Source of the DNA: Mariniblastus sp.
GTDB taxonomy: Bacteria > Planctomycetota > Planctomycetia > Pirellulales > Pirellulaceae
Direction: 5' to 3'
Length of the DNA: 64,000 nucleotides
Assembly: GCA_022447605.1 (NCBI GenBank)
Contig: JAKVBG010000001.1
Location: forward strand, 150,062-214,061
Shown one piece after another: positions 53,471-63,506 of the stretch; the first letter of the stretch is position 1; the number at the start of each line of letters is the position of its first letter. The translations under genes and the position numbers were made by a program. A model generated the notes under the pieces. That model did no database searches and had not been told where the DNA came from. It saw only the letters and a list, made by a program, of their open reading frames with translations.

Positions 53471-55150
53471 ATGTCAATCACCAGTAGTCCATCCCAACCC
53501 ACCAATTCAGAAATGATCAAACCGGATGCGATCCGCATTATCGTATTGGACAACATTGCCCAGGAAGGTTTGGACCTGCTGGAACAGGCAGAGGGTATCG
53601 AATACGAGATACAGACCGGCCTTTCCGGGGCAGAACTGCAATCCGCCTTGGCCGAGTTCGACGGCGCCGTCTGCCGAAGTGGCGTAAAAATTACGGCCGA
53701 ATCCCTGGCTGGCAACACGCGTTTGAAGGCGATCGCCAGGGCAGGTGTCGGTACCGACAACATCGACAAAGCGGCAGCCACCCGGCTGGGCATCGTTGTG
53801 ATGAACACACCGACCGGCAACACGGTCAGCACAGCGGAACATACCATGGCACTGATGCTGGGTCTCTCTCGCAACCTGGCTCCCGCCCATGCCAGCCTGC
53901 TGGCAGGGAAGTGGGACCGCAAGAAGTTTTCCGGGAGACAACTTGCCGGCAAGACGCTGGGGATTGTAGGACTGGGACGAATCGGACAGGAAGTCGCCTC
54001 CCGGGCCAGGTCTTTCGGGATGACCATCGTCGGTTACGATCCGTTTCTATCGAATTCCCAAATCGAACAACTGGGAATCGAACCGTGTGAAAAGGTTGAA
54101 AATCTCCTGCCACAGATCGATTACCTCACTGTCCATACCCCCCTGACGCCGGAAACCGAAGGCCTGATCGGTGCGGAACAGATTGCCCAGATGAAGCCGG
54201 GAGCCAGGTTGATCAACTGCGCGCGGGGAGGGATCTATGATGAACGGGCGCTGGTCGAAGGGCTGGAATCAGGAAAACTGGGAGGTGTCGCGTTGGATGT
54301 TTATCGATCCGAGCCCTGCACGGACAGCCCTCTGTTTGCCATGCCCGGAGTCCTTTGCACGCCCCATCTGGGAGCCAGCACCGAGGAAGCTCAGATCCAG
54401 GTCGCCGAGGAAGCGGTCACACTGTTGACCAATTTCCTGAAACATGGAGAGATCCGGCACGCCGTGAATACGATCGCCGTCGATCCCCAGACAATGGAAA
54501 AGATTCGCGGCTACCTGGATGTCGCCTATCGTATGGGCATCCTGATGTCGGGCCGTCATGCTGGGGCGATCGAATCCGTGTCACTTGAATATTGTGGCGA
54601 ACTGGCCGAACAGGATACTCGGCTGTTGACATCTGCATTTTGCGTCGGACTGCTGGAGAATATCGCCGATCATGCAAACATCATCAATGCCGCGACGCTT
54701 TGCGAAGAACGCGGTCTGGACATCGTTACCCAGGCCAGTCGCGAACAGGACACGTTCAATTCCATGATATCGGCTACCGTAGGTGGTGATGGAATTGAGT
54801 GCCAGGCCAGTGGCACGCTGTTTGGCAAGGGCATGCCCCGCCTGGTGATGGTTGATCACTATCCTACCGATGCGTTCATGGATGGCTTTCTGCTGATTTT
54901 CACCCACCAGGATATCCCCGGGGTCATCGGTTACGTCGGCAACATCCTGGCGAAAGAAAATGTCAACATTGCCCAAATGGCCGTCGGACGAAAGGCGGAA
55001 GACGTGGGAGGGCGAGCGATTGGTGTTTTGAACCTGGATTCTGAGACGCCCCAGTCGGCCCTCGATCAGGTCCTTGAATACCCGGGCATTGATAGCGCAC
55101 GGATGGTTCGATTACCTGCACATAACGAGATGCCGGACTGGCTGACTTAA
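53471..55150 (+). CDS. serA: D-3-phosphoglycerate dehydrogenase
   Basis: 559 residues, the long form with an intervening ASB domain and a C-terminal ACT domain. It oxidises 3-phosphoglycerate to 3-phosphohydroxypyruvate with NAD. GIVGLGRIGQEVA binds NAD. The catalytic set is in CARGGIYDE (Arg), the Glu downstream, and PHLGASTEEAQIQ (His). The ACT region (DIPGVIGYVGNILAKENVNI) suggests serine feedback, which is inferred. The ATG at 53471 gives a 14-residue leader before MIKPDAIRIIVLDN, and the second ATG is an alternative. Its stop codon abuts that of the convergent alaS. Confidence 0.95.
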   Translation: MSITSSPSQPTNSEMIKPDAIRIIVLDNIAQEGLDLLEQAEGIEYEIQTGLSGAELQSALAEFDGAVCRSGVKITAESLAGNTRLKAIARAGVGTDNIDKAAATRLGIVVMNTPTGNTVSTAEHTMALMLGLSRNLAPAHASLLAGKWDRKKFSGRQLAGKTLGIVGLGRIGQEVASRARSFGMTIVGYDPFLSNSQIEQLGIEPCEKVENLLPQIDYLTVHTPLTPETEGLIGAEQIAQMKPGARLINCARGGIYDERALVEGLESGKLGGVALDVYRSEPCTDSPLFAMPGVLCTPHLGASTEEAQIQVAEEAVTLLTNFLKHGEIRHAVNTIAVDPQTMEKIRGYLDVAYRMGILMSGRHAGAIESVSLEYCGELAEQDTRLLTSAFCVGLLENIADHANIINAATLCEERGLDIVTQASREQDTFNSMISATVGGDGIECQASGTLFGKGMPRLVMVDHYPTDAFMDGFLLIFTHQDIPGVIGYVGNILAKENVNIAQMAVGRKAEDVGGRAIGVLNLDSETPQSALDQVLEYPGIDSARMVRLPAHNEMPDWLT

Positions 55151-57958
55151 TCAAGACTCCAGTTTCGCCTGGATGTACTTACCCGCCTCGGCCAACGCCT
55201 CGGCCAGTTTTTCCGGCTGCTTGCCCCCAGCCTGGGCCAAATCCGGCTTCCCGCCTCCGCCACCACCAACGATCGGTGCCACCTGCTTGACCCAATCACC
55301 GGCGCTAATCCCACGGTCGACCAGTTCCTTGCTGACACCGGCCACCAGGACCACTTTACCCGCAGCAGGCGCCGTCGCCAGGAAAGCGGCAACCGACTCG
55401 TCTTTCTTGCGCATTTGATCAATCAACTGCCGCATCAAGTTTGGATTTGAGTTGGGCAACTGCTGTACGACAATACGGGTGTTGCCCACGGTTTCCGCCT
55501 GGTCCAACAGTGACTGGGCATCGATCTGTTCCGTATTCTCCAATTCGTCCAACTGCAATTGAAGCGTCTGCGCCTCGCTGATCAGCGAACGAACACGGCC
55601 CAGAACTTCCAGATTGGCAACATTTAACTGCCTCGCTGCACGACGCAGAACCTTTCGTATTGCAAAGTAATCCGATGAGTCCTGTTGACCCGTCCCGGCA
55701 AACGGATCCTTGATTGCGCTGGTCCGTTTCCCTGCGGCAACCTGTTTTTTCAGGTCCTTCACATGGCGCCCCAGGAACTCGATCGCATCCGGTACGTCGA
55801 CCATGGAAACCTCGAGTAACTCAGCCAACTGCTGGAGATCACGGGTCACCCGTTGCTGGTGCTCCAACGCTTTCTGACCACTCAGTGCCTCGATACGGCG
55901 TGTTCCCGACGAAACGCTCTCCTCGGCAACAATCTCAAACGCCTTGATCTCGGAACTGTTGTTCAAGTGAGTTCCGCCACAGAGTTCTTTACTGAATTCA
56001 CCGATGGATACCATACGAACCGGGTCTGGATATTTCTCACCAAATAGCATCATCGCCCCCTGCTGTTTGGCCGACTCGAGGGGTAACGTCTCGGCCCGAA
56101 CGGCCACAGCGTCATCGACTTTTTGATTGGTCAACTGTTCAATCTCGACCAACTCCTCCGGCGTCACAGGATTCATGTTGGAAAAGTCGAAACGGAGCCA
56201 GTCATCCGTCACCTTGGATCCCCGTTGCTGCGCATGCTCTCCCAATGTTTGCTGCAGGGCGTAATGCAGCAGATGGGTAGCCGAGTGGGCGCGCTGGATC
56301 GCTTCACGACGACCGGAATCGACTTGGCCCTCCACCGGGTCACCCAACTTGATCTGGCCGGATCGCATCGAACCGAAATGCAGAATCAAATCTCCGTTCC
56401 TGCGGGTATCGACCACTTCAAATTCGCCATCCGGCCCCTGGATGATCCCACCATCTCCGACTTGACCACCCGATTCGGCGTAAAAAGGCGTTTCTTCGAG
56501 TACGACGATCTGTTGGGACGAGGTGTCGCGCGGGGCCAGGGAGTCGACCCCTTCCTCTCCATCCACCAGACCACACACGACGGAATTCGCTAACGTCGTT
56601 TGGTATCCAAGAAACTCGGTCGACTTGACCCTCTTCTTGATCTCGTCAACGGGACCGAAATCTCCCATCACCGTGTCGGCAATTTTCCCGCTGACACGAC
56701 CATGCTCCTGCATGGCTGACTGGTAACCGTTCCAATCGAAAGAAAACCCACGACCTGCTGCGATCGACTCGAACAGCTCAGCCGGGATACCAAAGGTCTG
56801 GTACAAATCGGCAGCGCTCTGACCATCGACCCGAGTCGCCTGGCTCGATTTCATCGATTCGAAGATACGTTCAATGCGCGCCAATCCGTCATCCAAGGTC
56901 GCCAGGAAGCTCGCTTCCTCTTTTTCAATCACCTGGCCGACCCGGCCCATGGTTTCCACCAGGTCCGGGTAAGGGTTTTTCATTTGATTCACGACCTCGG
57001 GGACCAGCTTGAAAAGGAATGGATCGCGCAATCCCATTTCGTGGCCCTGCAAAACGGCCCGACGCAGCAAGCGGCGAATCACGTACTCTTCCTTGTTGCT
57101 ACCCGGGTAAACATTTTCATGAATAGCCATCGTGCAGGCGCGCACATGATCCGTAATCCGGCGCAGGCGGCGTCCATCGTCCGAATCAGAGACGTAACGG
57201 ACCCCTATGATTTCGGCAGCCGCTTCTACGATCGGCATCAGGGTATCGATATGATAGTTAGTGGTCACGCCCTGCAATGTGGCGGCCATCCGTTCCAAGC
57301 CCATGCCTGTATCGATGTTCTTTCTCGGCAGCGGCTGCAGGTTGTCCGGCGGGTCGCCGCCCCGGTTGAACTGGGTAAATACCAGATTCCAGATCTCGCA
57401 TTCCGGTCCTTCATCCGGGTGAAAGAAGATCTCACTGCAAGGTCCGCAGACCCCGTCCGGACCATCGGTCGGCGCCCCAGCTGGCCAAAAGTTATCCTGC
57501 TCACCCAGGCGAGTAATCCGATCCGGAGCGAGCCCAACGCCATCCCGCCAAATCCCTGCAGCCTCGTCATCATCCTGATACACCGTGACCGTCAATCTCT
57601 CTTTGTCGATCCCCAACCATCGAGAATCCGTGAGAAACTCCCAAGCCCAGAAGATGGCCTCCTGCTTGAAGTAATCACCAAAACTGAAATTGCCCAACAT
57701 TTCAAAAAACGTGTGGTGATAAGCGGTCCGGCCGACGTTTTCGATATCTCCCGTGCGCAGACACTTCTGGCAAGAAGTCGCACGGGAAAAATCGAGTTCC
57801 ACCTTACCCAGGAAATGATCTTTGAACTGGTTCATGCCAGCCGGCGTGAACAGGACAGATTTATCCCACTTGGGAACCAGCACATCACTGGGACACAGCC
57901 GATGATCCTTGGTCTGAAAAAACTCCAAGTACTTCTCTCTAATCTCGTCAGTTTTCAT
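55151..57958 (-). CDS. alaS: Alanyl-tRNA synthetase
   Basis: 935 residues from the ATG at 57958 (AAGGAA five bases before it); codons open upstream to 58105 lie in a terminator region and are not coding. The class II core (FTPAGMNQFKDHFLG, RTAYHHTFFEMLGNFSFGDY, GMGLERMA) is followed by the editing domain with zinc ligands HSATHLLHYAL and CGGTHLNNSSEI, and the C-Ala domain ending in a GGGGGGKPDLAQAGG motif. All expected parts are intact. The recA gene lies upstream in the same direction with a terminator between. It shares no intergenic bases with serA. Confidence 0.96.
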   Translation of the reverse strand: MKTDEIREKYLEFFQTKDHRLCPSDVLVPKWDKSVLFTPAGMNQFKDHFLGKVELDFSRATSCQKCLRTGDIENVGRTAYHHTFFEMLGNFSFGDYFKQEAIFWAWEFLTDSRWLGIDKERLTVTVYQDDDEAAGIWRDGVGLAPDRITRLGEQDNFWPAGAPTDGPDGVCGPCSEIFFHPDEGPECEIWNLVFTQFNRGGDPPDNLQPLPRKNIDTGMGLERMAATLQGVTTNYHIDTLMPIVEAAAEIIGVRYVSDSDDGRRLRRITDHVRACTMAIHENVYPGSNKEEYVIRRLLRRAVLQGHEMGLRDPFLFKLVPEVVNQMKNPYPDLVETMGRVGQVIEKEEASFLATLDDGLARIERIFESMKSSQATRVDGQSAADLYQTFGIPAELFESIAAGRGFSFDWNGYQSAMQEHGRVSGKIADTVMGDFGPVDEIKKRVKSTEFLGYQTTLANSVVCGLVDGEEGVDSLAPRDTSSQQIVVLEETPFYAESGGQVGDGGIIQGPDGEFEVVDTRRNGDLILHFGSMRSGQIKLGDPVEGQVDSGRREAIQRAHSATHLLHYALQQTLGEHAQQRGSKVTDDWLRFDFSNMNPVTPEELVEIEQLTNQKVDDAVAVRAETLPLESAKQQGAMMLFGEKYPDPVRMVSIGEFSKELCGGTHLNNSSEIKAFEIVAEESVSSGTRRIEALSGQKALEHQQRVTRDLQQLAELLEVSMVDVPDAIEFLGRHVKDLKKQVAAGKRTSAIKDPFAGTGQQDSSDYFAIRKVLRRAARQLNVANLEVLGRVRSLISEAQTLQLQLDELENTEQIDAQSLLDQAETVGNTRIVVQQLPNSNPNLMRQLIDQMRKKDESVAAFLATAPAAGKVVLVAGVSKELVDRGISAGDWVKQVAPIVGGGGGGKPDLAQAGGKQPEKLAEALAEAGKYIQAKLES

Positions 57959-58103
57959 CGGGTTCCTTGTGAAGAGCGAGGCAGTCCGGTCGCCCAAGTG
58001 ATTCTTGTGATCCAGCTCATGGACAAGCGTATCAATTCCAGTATCGATCAACAGCCACATGATATATCGACGGTGGTTCCCCGACCAGAACCGGCTGGCG
58101 ACC

Positions 58104-58139
58104 AAAAAAAAACACCACCAAACCTAAGTTTGATGGTGT
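58104..58139 (-). terminator. Intrinsic terminator downstream of recA
   Basis: Read on the minus strand: a 12-pair stem (58139-58128 with 58123-58112, one mismatch) with a 4-base loop, followed by nine T residues. It would end recA transcripts before alaS, implying a separate promoter for alaS in the short space to 57958, unless read-through occurs. Confidence 0.88.
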
Positions 58140-58222
58140 CAGAAACAAGTTTTACCGAATGAATTCCCTCGGAGAGCCAAGACCCGCAGGAACCGCCAAG
58201 CCATTCAGTAGAAACCAAGCAA

Positions 58223-59404
58223 CTAGCTGGCAGAGGCGGTGTCTGACCCCTCTTCCACTTCTTCCAGTTTTTCGGCCAGATCCTCCATGTAACCACCAAT
58301 GGCCATCACCTTGTTACGAATCTCCAGGCATACATCCGGATTTTCAAGCAGGTAATTCCTGGCTTTCTCTTTACCCTGGCCAATATGGGTAGAGCCATAT
58401 TTGAACCAGGCACCACTCCGGTTAATGATCTTATGCGCGACTCCCAGGTCGAGCAGGTCGCCCTCGTAACTGATCCCGTTGGAGTGCATCATATCGAACT
58501 CGGCAAGACGGAACGGCGGCGCAACCTTGTTCTTGACAATCTTTGCTTTGACACGCTGGCCCACCTGTTCGTCTCCATCCTTCAGGGCGGCAATCCGCCG
58601 CACATCGACCCGGACCGAACTGTAAAACTTCAGGGCTCGACCACCAGGTGTCGTCTCCGGACTACCGAACATCACACCGATCTTCTCCCGGATCTGGTTA
58701 ATAAAAATGGTGCATGTCTTGCTGCGCGAGATGGAACCGGTCAGCTTTCGCATCGACTGGCTCATCAGCCGCGCTTGTAACCCGACATGAGAATCGCCAA
58801 TTTCACCTTCCAGTTCTTTCTTGGGCACAAGGGCTGCGACCGAATCGACCACGATGATGTCCACCGAATTCGATTTCACCAACATTTCAACAATTTGCAT
58901 CGCCTCTTCGCCACTGTTCGGCTGGCTGACCAGTAGCGTGTCCAACTCCACACCCAGCTTTTTGGCCCAGGTTGGGTCGAAGGCGTGCTCGGCATCGATA
59001 AACGCTGCGATCCCACCCTCTTTTTGGGAATTGGCAATCGCATGCAACGCCAAGGTGGTCTTACCACTCGACTCCGGGCCGTAAATCTCGATGATCCTGC
59101 CACAGGGCAATCCTTGACCGCCCAGGGCAATATCCAGCGACAAACTGCCGGTCGAAATACCGCGGATCCTGGAAACATTCTCATTTCCCAGGGCCATGAT
59201 CGAACCGTCACCAAACTGTTTTTCGATCTGCTGAACGGCCGTCTTCAGGTTCTCATTATCATTCAACAGTTTTTCAACCGGTTTGATTTCGGCAGGCTTC
59301 GATTTCCTGCTCGACGCCTTGGACGTCTTCGTTTTTTTGGCCATGGTCAGTACCTTTGCTTCGTTGGTCGCACGGGAAGGTTTTGTATTGGTTGTCGCCA
59401 CCAT
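58223..59404 (-). CDS. recA: RecA recombinase
   Basis: 393 residues. It performs ATP-dependent strand exchange and activates the SOS response. Walker A is [14 protein letters not shown], and [41 protein letters not shown] and [26 protein letters not shown] are canonical. The N-terminus carries about 45 extra basic residues before [14 protein letters not shown] second ATG at 59344 (AAAGG before it) would remove 20 of these, while the ATG at 59404 has AGGAG six bases upstream; both are credible. The C-terminus is acidic, as usual. Confidence 0.96.
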   Translation of the reverse strand: MVATTNTKPSRATNEAKVLTMAKKTKTSKASSRKSKPAEIKPVEKLLNDNENLKTAVQQIEKQFGDGSIMALGNENVSRIRGISTGSLSLDIALGGQGLPCGRIIEIYGPESSGKTTLALHAIANSQKEGGIAAFIDAEHAFDPTWAKKLGVELDTLLVSQPNSGEEAMQIVEMLVKSNSVDIIVVDSVAALVPKKELEGEIGDSHVGLQARLMSQSMRKLTGSISRSKTCTIFINQIREKIGVMFGSPETTPGGRALKFYSSVRVDVRRIAALKDGDEQVGQRVKAKIVKNKVAPPFRLAEFDMMHSNGISYEGDLLDLGVAHKIINRSGAWFKYGSTHIGQGKEKARNYLLENPDVCLEIRNKVMAIGGYMEDLAEKLEEVEEGSDTASAS

Positions 59405-59879
59405 TTTGGACTCCTGATTGATTGACTAATTTGGCAATTCGAGGAGATCCACAGGAATCTTGTCTACGATAGGATTCCTTAACCGCCTTCACAAGTCGGC
59501 CAATTTCCTCGGATGTAACAATCTTCGCGATCGACGCGACACATTCGGTCACGTGCCAATTTTTTTTCTGTAAACCAGTCAAAAAAATCGTCACCGAGCT
59601 GTTTTTGCCCGCTCAATCGGTCCGCCCCTGGGGTGATAGCAATTTGGACAGCCCGGGAAAACGCGATCTCGCGACCGTCCGACTCAGTAATACGGGTGAT
59701 TCGCTACAAAAATCACGGTTTTGAGCGATCCGGCCCGACTAGTAGACGAACGTACACTATTTCGACTTCTGAGGGAACTCGGATCAATAAAAATTGAGGT
59801 TTTTTTCAGACGTAAGGGAACACCAGCCTCTTCAAAGAACGCTCCTGCCACGGTCCTACCCCCACACGGGGAGCCGACC
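59405..59879. other. Intergenic gap upstream of recA
   Basis: 475 bases between recA and thpR, both leftward. The recA promoter candidate is at 59453-59494. The remaining part, including AT-rich pieces near 59560-59600 and 59790-59820, contains only short overlapping frames with no start signals or family resemblance. I see no gene in it. Confidence 0.5.
59453..59494 (-). promoter_or_regulatory. Candidate recA promoter with overlapping inverted repeat
   Basis: On the minus strand, TTGTGA (59494-59489) and TATCGT (59471-59466) are separated by 17 bases, a plausible sigma-70 promoter about 60 bases upstream of the recA start. A 7-base inverted repeat AGGAATC (59479-59473) / GATTCCT (59459-59453), with a 13-base spacer, brackets the -10 box. 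Its position suits a repressor operator. It does not match the known LexA boxes of E. coli, Bacillus or alphaproteobacteria. Confidence 0.4.
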
Positions 59880-60449
59880 TTAGCTCAAGTCAATGCGAGA
59901 CATCGGGGTATAGCTGGGCCCCGCCCGGTCAAGAAAACTGGAATAGACAATCACCTGGCCGACCAGACACCCACCCGCAACATGGGATTGGAATTGCCGG
60001 CATCGATCCAGTAGTGACTGGTTTCGATGACCCCCGCGCTGGATTCGGCCGAGTGTCATGTGCGGCTGGTAATCGTGTCGATCACGGGGAAAACGCATCT
60101 CCTCCAGGCAGGTCGCAATCCGGTCATTCAAATCGGCAAGCCGGTCCGCTCCCTCGGTCACCTGCAACCAGATGGTTCTCGGTTTTTCCCAGTTGGGCAA
60201 GCAATCGAGCTGGCCTACCTCGAGGGGAAAGGAGGTCAGATCGCGGCACGCCTGCTCGACCAGGCGACAGATCTGGGGAACCTCTTGCTCGAGCACATCC
60301 CCCAGGAAATTGAGAGTGACATGCAAATTTTCCGGCTGGCACCAGCGGTAAGGAGCGCCGCTCGATTCGAGTTCGTTGATCAGGCGCGCCGCACTGGCCC
60401 GGATACCGGGAGAGACATCGACCGCCACAAACGTCCTTATTTTTGCCAT
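59880..60449 (-). CDS. thpR: RNA 2',3'-cyclic phosphodiesterase (2'-5' RNA ligase family)
   Basis: 189 residues, the usual size. The 2H phosphoesterase fold has both HxTx motifs, HVTLNFLG near residue 43 and HMTLGRI near 131. The start MAKIRTFVAVDVSP matches the family (R-x-F-(I/V)-A-(I/V)). It hydrolyses 2',3'-cyclic phosphate ends of RNA, and its cellular role is poorly defined. It is divergent from the PfkB-family kinase gene across 163 bases. Confidence 0.92.
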   Translation of the reverse strand: MAKIRTFVAVDVSPGIRASAARLINELESSGAPYRWCQPENLHVTLNFLGDVLEQEVPQICRLVEQACRDLTSFPLEVGQLDCLPNWEKPRTIWLQVTEGADRLADLNDRIATCLEEMRFPRDRHDYQPHMTLGRIQRGGHRNQSLLDRCRQFQSHVAGGCLVGQVIVYSSFLDRAGPSYTPMSRIDLS

Positions 60450-60612
60450 CCGGTCATTCTATCGATTTCAGCCGGGCAGGGCAGGGCGGGTTGCGATTTT
60501 TAGTCGCTGGCACGAAACTGTTGACTCGCCGGACCGGCCGACCACCCCGATCTTCGGCTCCGAACCGGTGCGCCCCTGATCCGACCTCCACGATCTTCAT
60601 AAAGGAATCCTG

Positions 60613-61611
60613 ATGACTCAGAAGTATGATGTGTTTGGTGTTGGCAATGCCATCGTTGATATCCTGGCACAGGTTCCCGAAGAAGCGATTGCGGAGCTCG
60701 GTTTGAACAAGGGAGCCATGACCTTGATGGAACCGGAACAACAGGCAGGAATCCTCTCCTATCTCGAGGGAAAAACACTTTCCCTGGCCTCCGGTGGTTC
60801 AGCGGCCAACACGATGGTTGCGATTGCGCAAAGCGGTGGCTCCGGCTGCTATGCCGGCAAAGTCGCCCATGATCCTCACGGAGAATTCTACCAACAGGAC
60901 ATGCGAGATGCAGGGATCGAATGCTACGTGCCCCTGGCGCCCGAGGCCGGCCTGCCCACCGGTACCAGTGTCATCCTGACCACGCCGGATGCCGAGCGGA
61001 CGATGTGTACGCACCTCGGCATTTCTGCGACCCTGACGGCCGACGACATCGACACCGAGCGACTGGCCCAGTGCCAGTACTGTTATGTCGAAGGTTACCT
61101 CTGGACGGGAGACTCCACCCGGGAAGCGTCGTTGCGCGCCTTCCAGGCCGCCCGACAACAGAATGTGAAAACAGCCTTTACTTTTTCCGACCCGTTCCTG
61201 ATCGATCTGTTCAAGGATGATTTCCTCTCCCTGGCCAAAGACCATTGTGACACCGTCTTCTGCAACGCCGAAGAAGCCCGCAAGCTTTTGGACCTGGAAA
61301 ACCCGCGGGATTGCGCGGAGAAACTGGCCGAGCTCTGCCCGCTCGGCTTCATCACCGACGGTCCCCACGGCTGTTACGTCAGCCAGCAGGGCCAGGTCGA
61401 ACAGGTGGCCGGTTTTCCTGCCAACGCCGTCGACACGGTCGGGGCAGGCGACGCATTTGCCGGTGGCGTCCTGTTCGGGTTGACCCACGGACTCAATCCG
61501 GTCGAAGCGGCCCGTTGGGGCAACTACTTTGCCTCCCGCATCGTCGAACGATATGGACCGCGCACCGACGAACCGCTTCAGGACCAACTCGAATCGGTTA
61601 TGCAGTCGTAA
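60613..61611 (+). CDS. PfkB-family sugar/adenosine kinase
   Basis: 332 residues with AAGGA six bases before the ATG. The ribokinase fold is clear: DVFGVGNAIVDILAQV at the start, GGSAANTMVAIAQSGG for substrate, and the ATP/catalytic motif VDTVGAGDAFAGGVLFGL with the base Asp. Its overall form (N-terminal YDVFGVGNAIVD) is closest to adenosine kinase-like members widespread in bacteria, which phosphorylate adenosine, ribose or related sugars; the substrate is not proven. The 3' end is a 15-base tandem repeat that includes the stop codon. Confidence 0.87.
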   Translation: MTQKYDVFGVGNAIVDILAQVPEEAIAELGLNKGAMTLMEPEQQAGILSYLEGKTLSLASGGSAANTMVAIAQSGGSGCYAGKVAHDPHGEFYQQDMRDAGIECYVPLAPEAGLPTGTSVILTTPDAERTMCTHLGISATLTADDIDTERLAQCQYCYVEGYLWTGDSTREASLRAFQAARQQNVKTAFTFSDPFLIDLFKDDFLSLAKDHCDTVFCNAEEARKLLDLENPRDCAEKLAELCPLGFITDGPHGCYVSQQGQVEQVAGFPANAVDTVGAGDAFAGGVLFGLTHGLNPVEAARWGNYFASRIVERYGPRTDEPLQDQLESVMQS

Positions 61612-61653
61612 GCCAGGCAGTCGTAAGCCAGGCAGTCGTAAGCCAGGCAGTCG
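61602..61653 (+). repeat. 15-base tandem repeat spanning the kinase stop codon
   Basis: Three full copies of GCAGTCGTAAGCCAG (61602-61616, 61617-61631, 61632-61646) and a partial copy. Each carries TAA in the kinase frame because 15 is a multiple of 3, so the gene has three successive in-frame stops. Perfect identity suggests recent duplication. Confidence 0.92.
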
Positions 61654-61660
61654 CTCGCCA

Positions 61661-63355
61661 TCAGGACTGCTTTTTCTGGACCTTACTCCACGTATCTTTC
61701 AACGCCACGGTCCGGTTGAAGACCGGTTGGTCGGCCGTCGAATCTTTGGAGTCGACACAGAAGTAGCCGTTCCGTTCGAACTGGAATCGATCCCCGGGCC
61801 GGGCCTCGGCCAGGGACGGCTCCAGCTTGCAGCCGGTTAACACTTTCAGGGAATCGGGGTTGAGCAATTCCTTCCAGTCCATCCCCTCCGGTACATCGGC
61901 CGGATTTTCCTGCGTGAACAGGTGTTCGTACAGGCGGATTTCCGCGTCCACCGCGTGGGCGGCGGAGACCCAGTGGATCGTCCCTTTGACTTTTCGGCCA
62001 TCGGGCGCCTTGCCGCCGGCCGTTTCCGGATCGTAGGTACAGCGCAGTTCCACGATTTCCCCCTGCTCATCCTTGACGACCGATTCACACTTGAGGAAGT
62101 AGGCATAGCGTAAACGGACTTCCCGCCCCACGGTCAAACGGAAGAACTTACGGGGTGCATCCTCCATGAAATCGCTCCGTTCAATGTACAACTCGCGACC
62201 AAATGGGACCTGGCGCGTCCCGGCCGATTCATCTTCCGGGTTGTTGATCGCATCCCGCATCTCAAACTCGCCTTCGGGATAATTCTCGATCACGACCTTG
62301 ACGGGATCGAGCACCCCCATCACGCGCGGCGTGATCTGGTTCAGGTGTTCCCGAATGCTCCGTTCCAACAACGCCAAGTCGGTCAGGCTGTTGAACTTGG
62401 TCACGCCAATCGCGTTGCAGAAATTCCGGATCGATTCCGGTGTGACCCCGCGGCGGCGGAAGCCACTCAGGGTCGGCATACGGGGATCATCCCAACCATC
62501 GACGTATTCCCCTTTCACCAGTTCCAGCAATTTGCGCTTGCTGGTGACGGTGTAGGAGAGGACCAACTTGGCGAACTCGATCTGCTGGGGATGATGCGCT
62601 CCCAACATTTCGAGGTACCAATCATACAGCGGACGGTGATTCTCGAATTCAAGCGTGCAGATCGAGTGGGTGATATTTTCAATCGAGTCACTCTCGCCGT
62701 GAGCCCAATCGTAGGTCGGGTAGATACACCAGGCATCCCCCGTACGGTGATGGGCCACGTGACGAATCCGGTACATAGCCGGATCGCGGAGGTTCATGTT
62801 GGCCGAGTTCATGTCGATCTTTGCCCGCAATGTCTTTTCGCCATCGGCGAACTCGCCCGCTTTCATCCGTTGGAACAGATCGAGGTTCTCTTCCACGGTA
62901 CGATCCCGAAAGGGACTTTCTCTCCCTGGCTGGTTCCAGCCGCCCCGGTATTCACGCACTTCTTCGGCTGTCTGGTCACAGACGTAAGCCTTCCCCTGGC
63001 GAATCAACTCAAGCGCCCAAAGGTACAACTGTTCAAAGTAGTCGGAAGCAAAAAAGAGCCGGTCCTGCCAATCAAACCCGAGCCAGCGAATATCTTCCTG
63101 GATCGCCTCGACGTACTCCGTCTCTTCTTTTTCCGGGTTGGTATCGTCAAACCGCAAATTGCACAGGCCACCAAAGCGCTCGGCAATCCCGAAGTTCAGG
63201 CAAATCGATTTGGCATGCCCAATATGCAGGTACCCGTTTGGCTCGGGCGGAAACCGGGTATGTACCCGCCCTTCGTTTTTCCCATTGGACTGATCATCTG
63301 CCACGATTTGACGTACGAAATCGAGCGATTCGGTTTCCGGTCCGTTCATCGACAT
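61661..63355 (-). CDS. glnS: Glutaminyl-tRNA synthetase
   Basis: 564 residues (E. coli GlnRS has about 554). Class I synthetase: the HIGH motif is in [20 protein letters not shown], with [10 protein letters not shown], and the KMSKS-equivalent region is in [13 protein letters not shown]-terminal beta-barrels follow ([15 protein letters not shown]). The start is set at the ATG 63355 ([10 protein letters not shown]); the ATG at 63349 and upstream codons to 63445 are alternatives. Direct charging of tRNA-Gln is implied. The convergent kinase gene ends 49 bases away. Confidence 0.95.
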   Translation of the reverse strand: MSMNGPETESLDFVRQIVADDQSNGKNEGRVHTRFPPEPNGYLHIGHAKSICLNFGIAERFGGLCNLRFDDTNPEKEETEYVEAIQEDIRWLGFDWQDRLFFASDYFEQLYLWALELIRQGKAYVCDQTAEEVREYRGGWNQPGRESPFRDRTVEENLDLFQRMKAGEFADGEKTLRAKIDMNSANMNLRDPAMYRIRHVAHHRTGDAWCIYPTYDWAHGESDSIENITHSICTLEFENHRPLYDWYLEMLGAHHPQQIEFAKLVLSYTVTSKRKLLELVKGEYVDGWDDPRMPTLSGFRRRGVTPESIRNFCNAIGVTKFNSLTDLALLERSIREHLNQITPRVMGVLDPVKVVIENYPEGEFEMRDAINNPEDESAGTRQVPFGRELYIERSDFMEDAPRKFFRLTVGREVRLRYAYFLKCESVVKDEQGEIVELRCTYDPETAGGKAPDGRKVKGTIHWVSAAHAVDAEIRLYEHLFTQENPADVPEGMDWKELLNPDSLKVLTGCKLEPSLAEARPGDRFQFERNGYFCVDSKDSTADQPVFNRTVALKDTWSKVQKKQS

Positions 63356-63506
63356 CTCTGTTTTGCCAGTTTCTGTTGCGGACCGCGCCGGTCCTTTCGG
63401 AATCGTATCGCAAATCGAGATAATTTTCGAGGCCGCCATGCCCAAGGACCGCTGATTCGAGTCGCTCCGCCTTGCAATTTGAACGAATTGCGGGACAACT
63501 AGGGGT

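Noticed and set aside
58104-58139. T-box or attenuator for alaS
   Set aside because: The hairpin plus T-run reads as a simple terminator after recA; no specifier loop or T-box sequence is visible.
56984-58162. Plus-strand frame of 392 codons
   Set aside because: Antisense to alaS; no recognisable domain.
62345-63502. Plus-strand frame of 385 codons
   Set aside because: Antisense to glnS; no recognisable domain.
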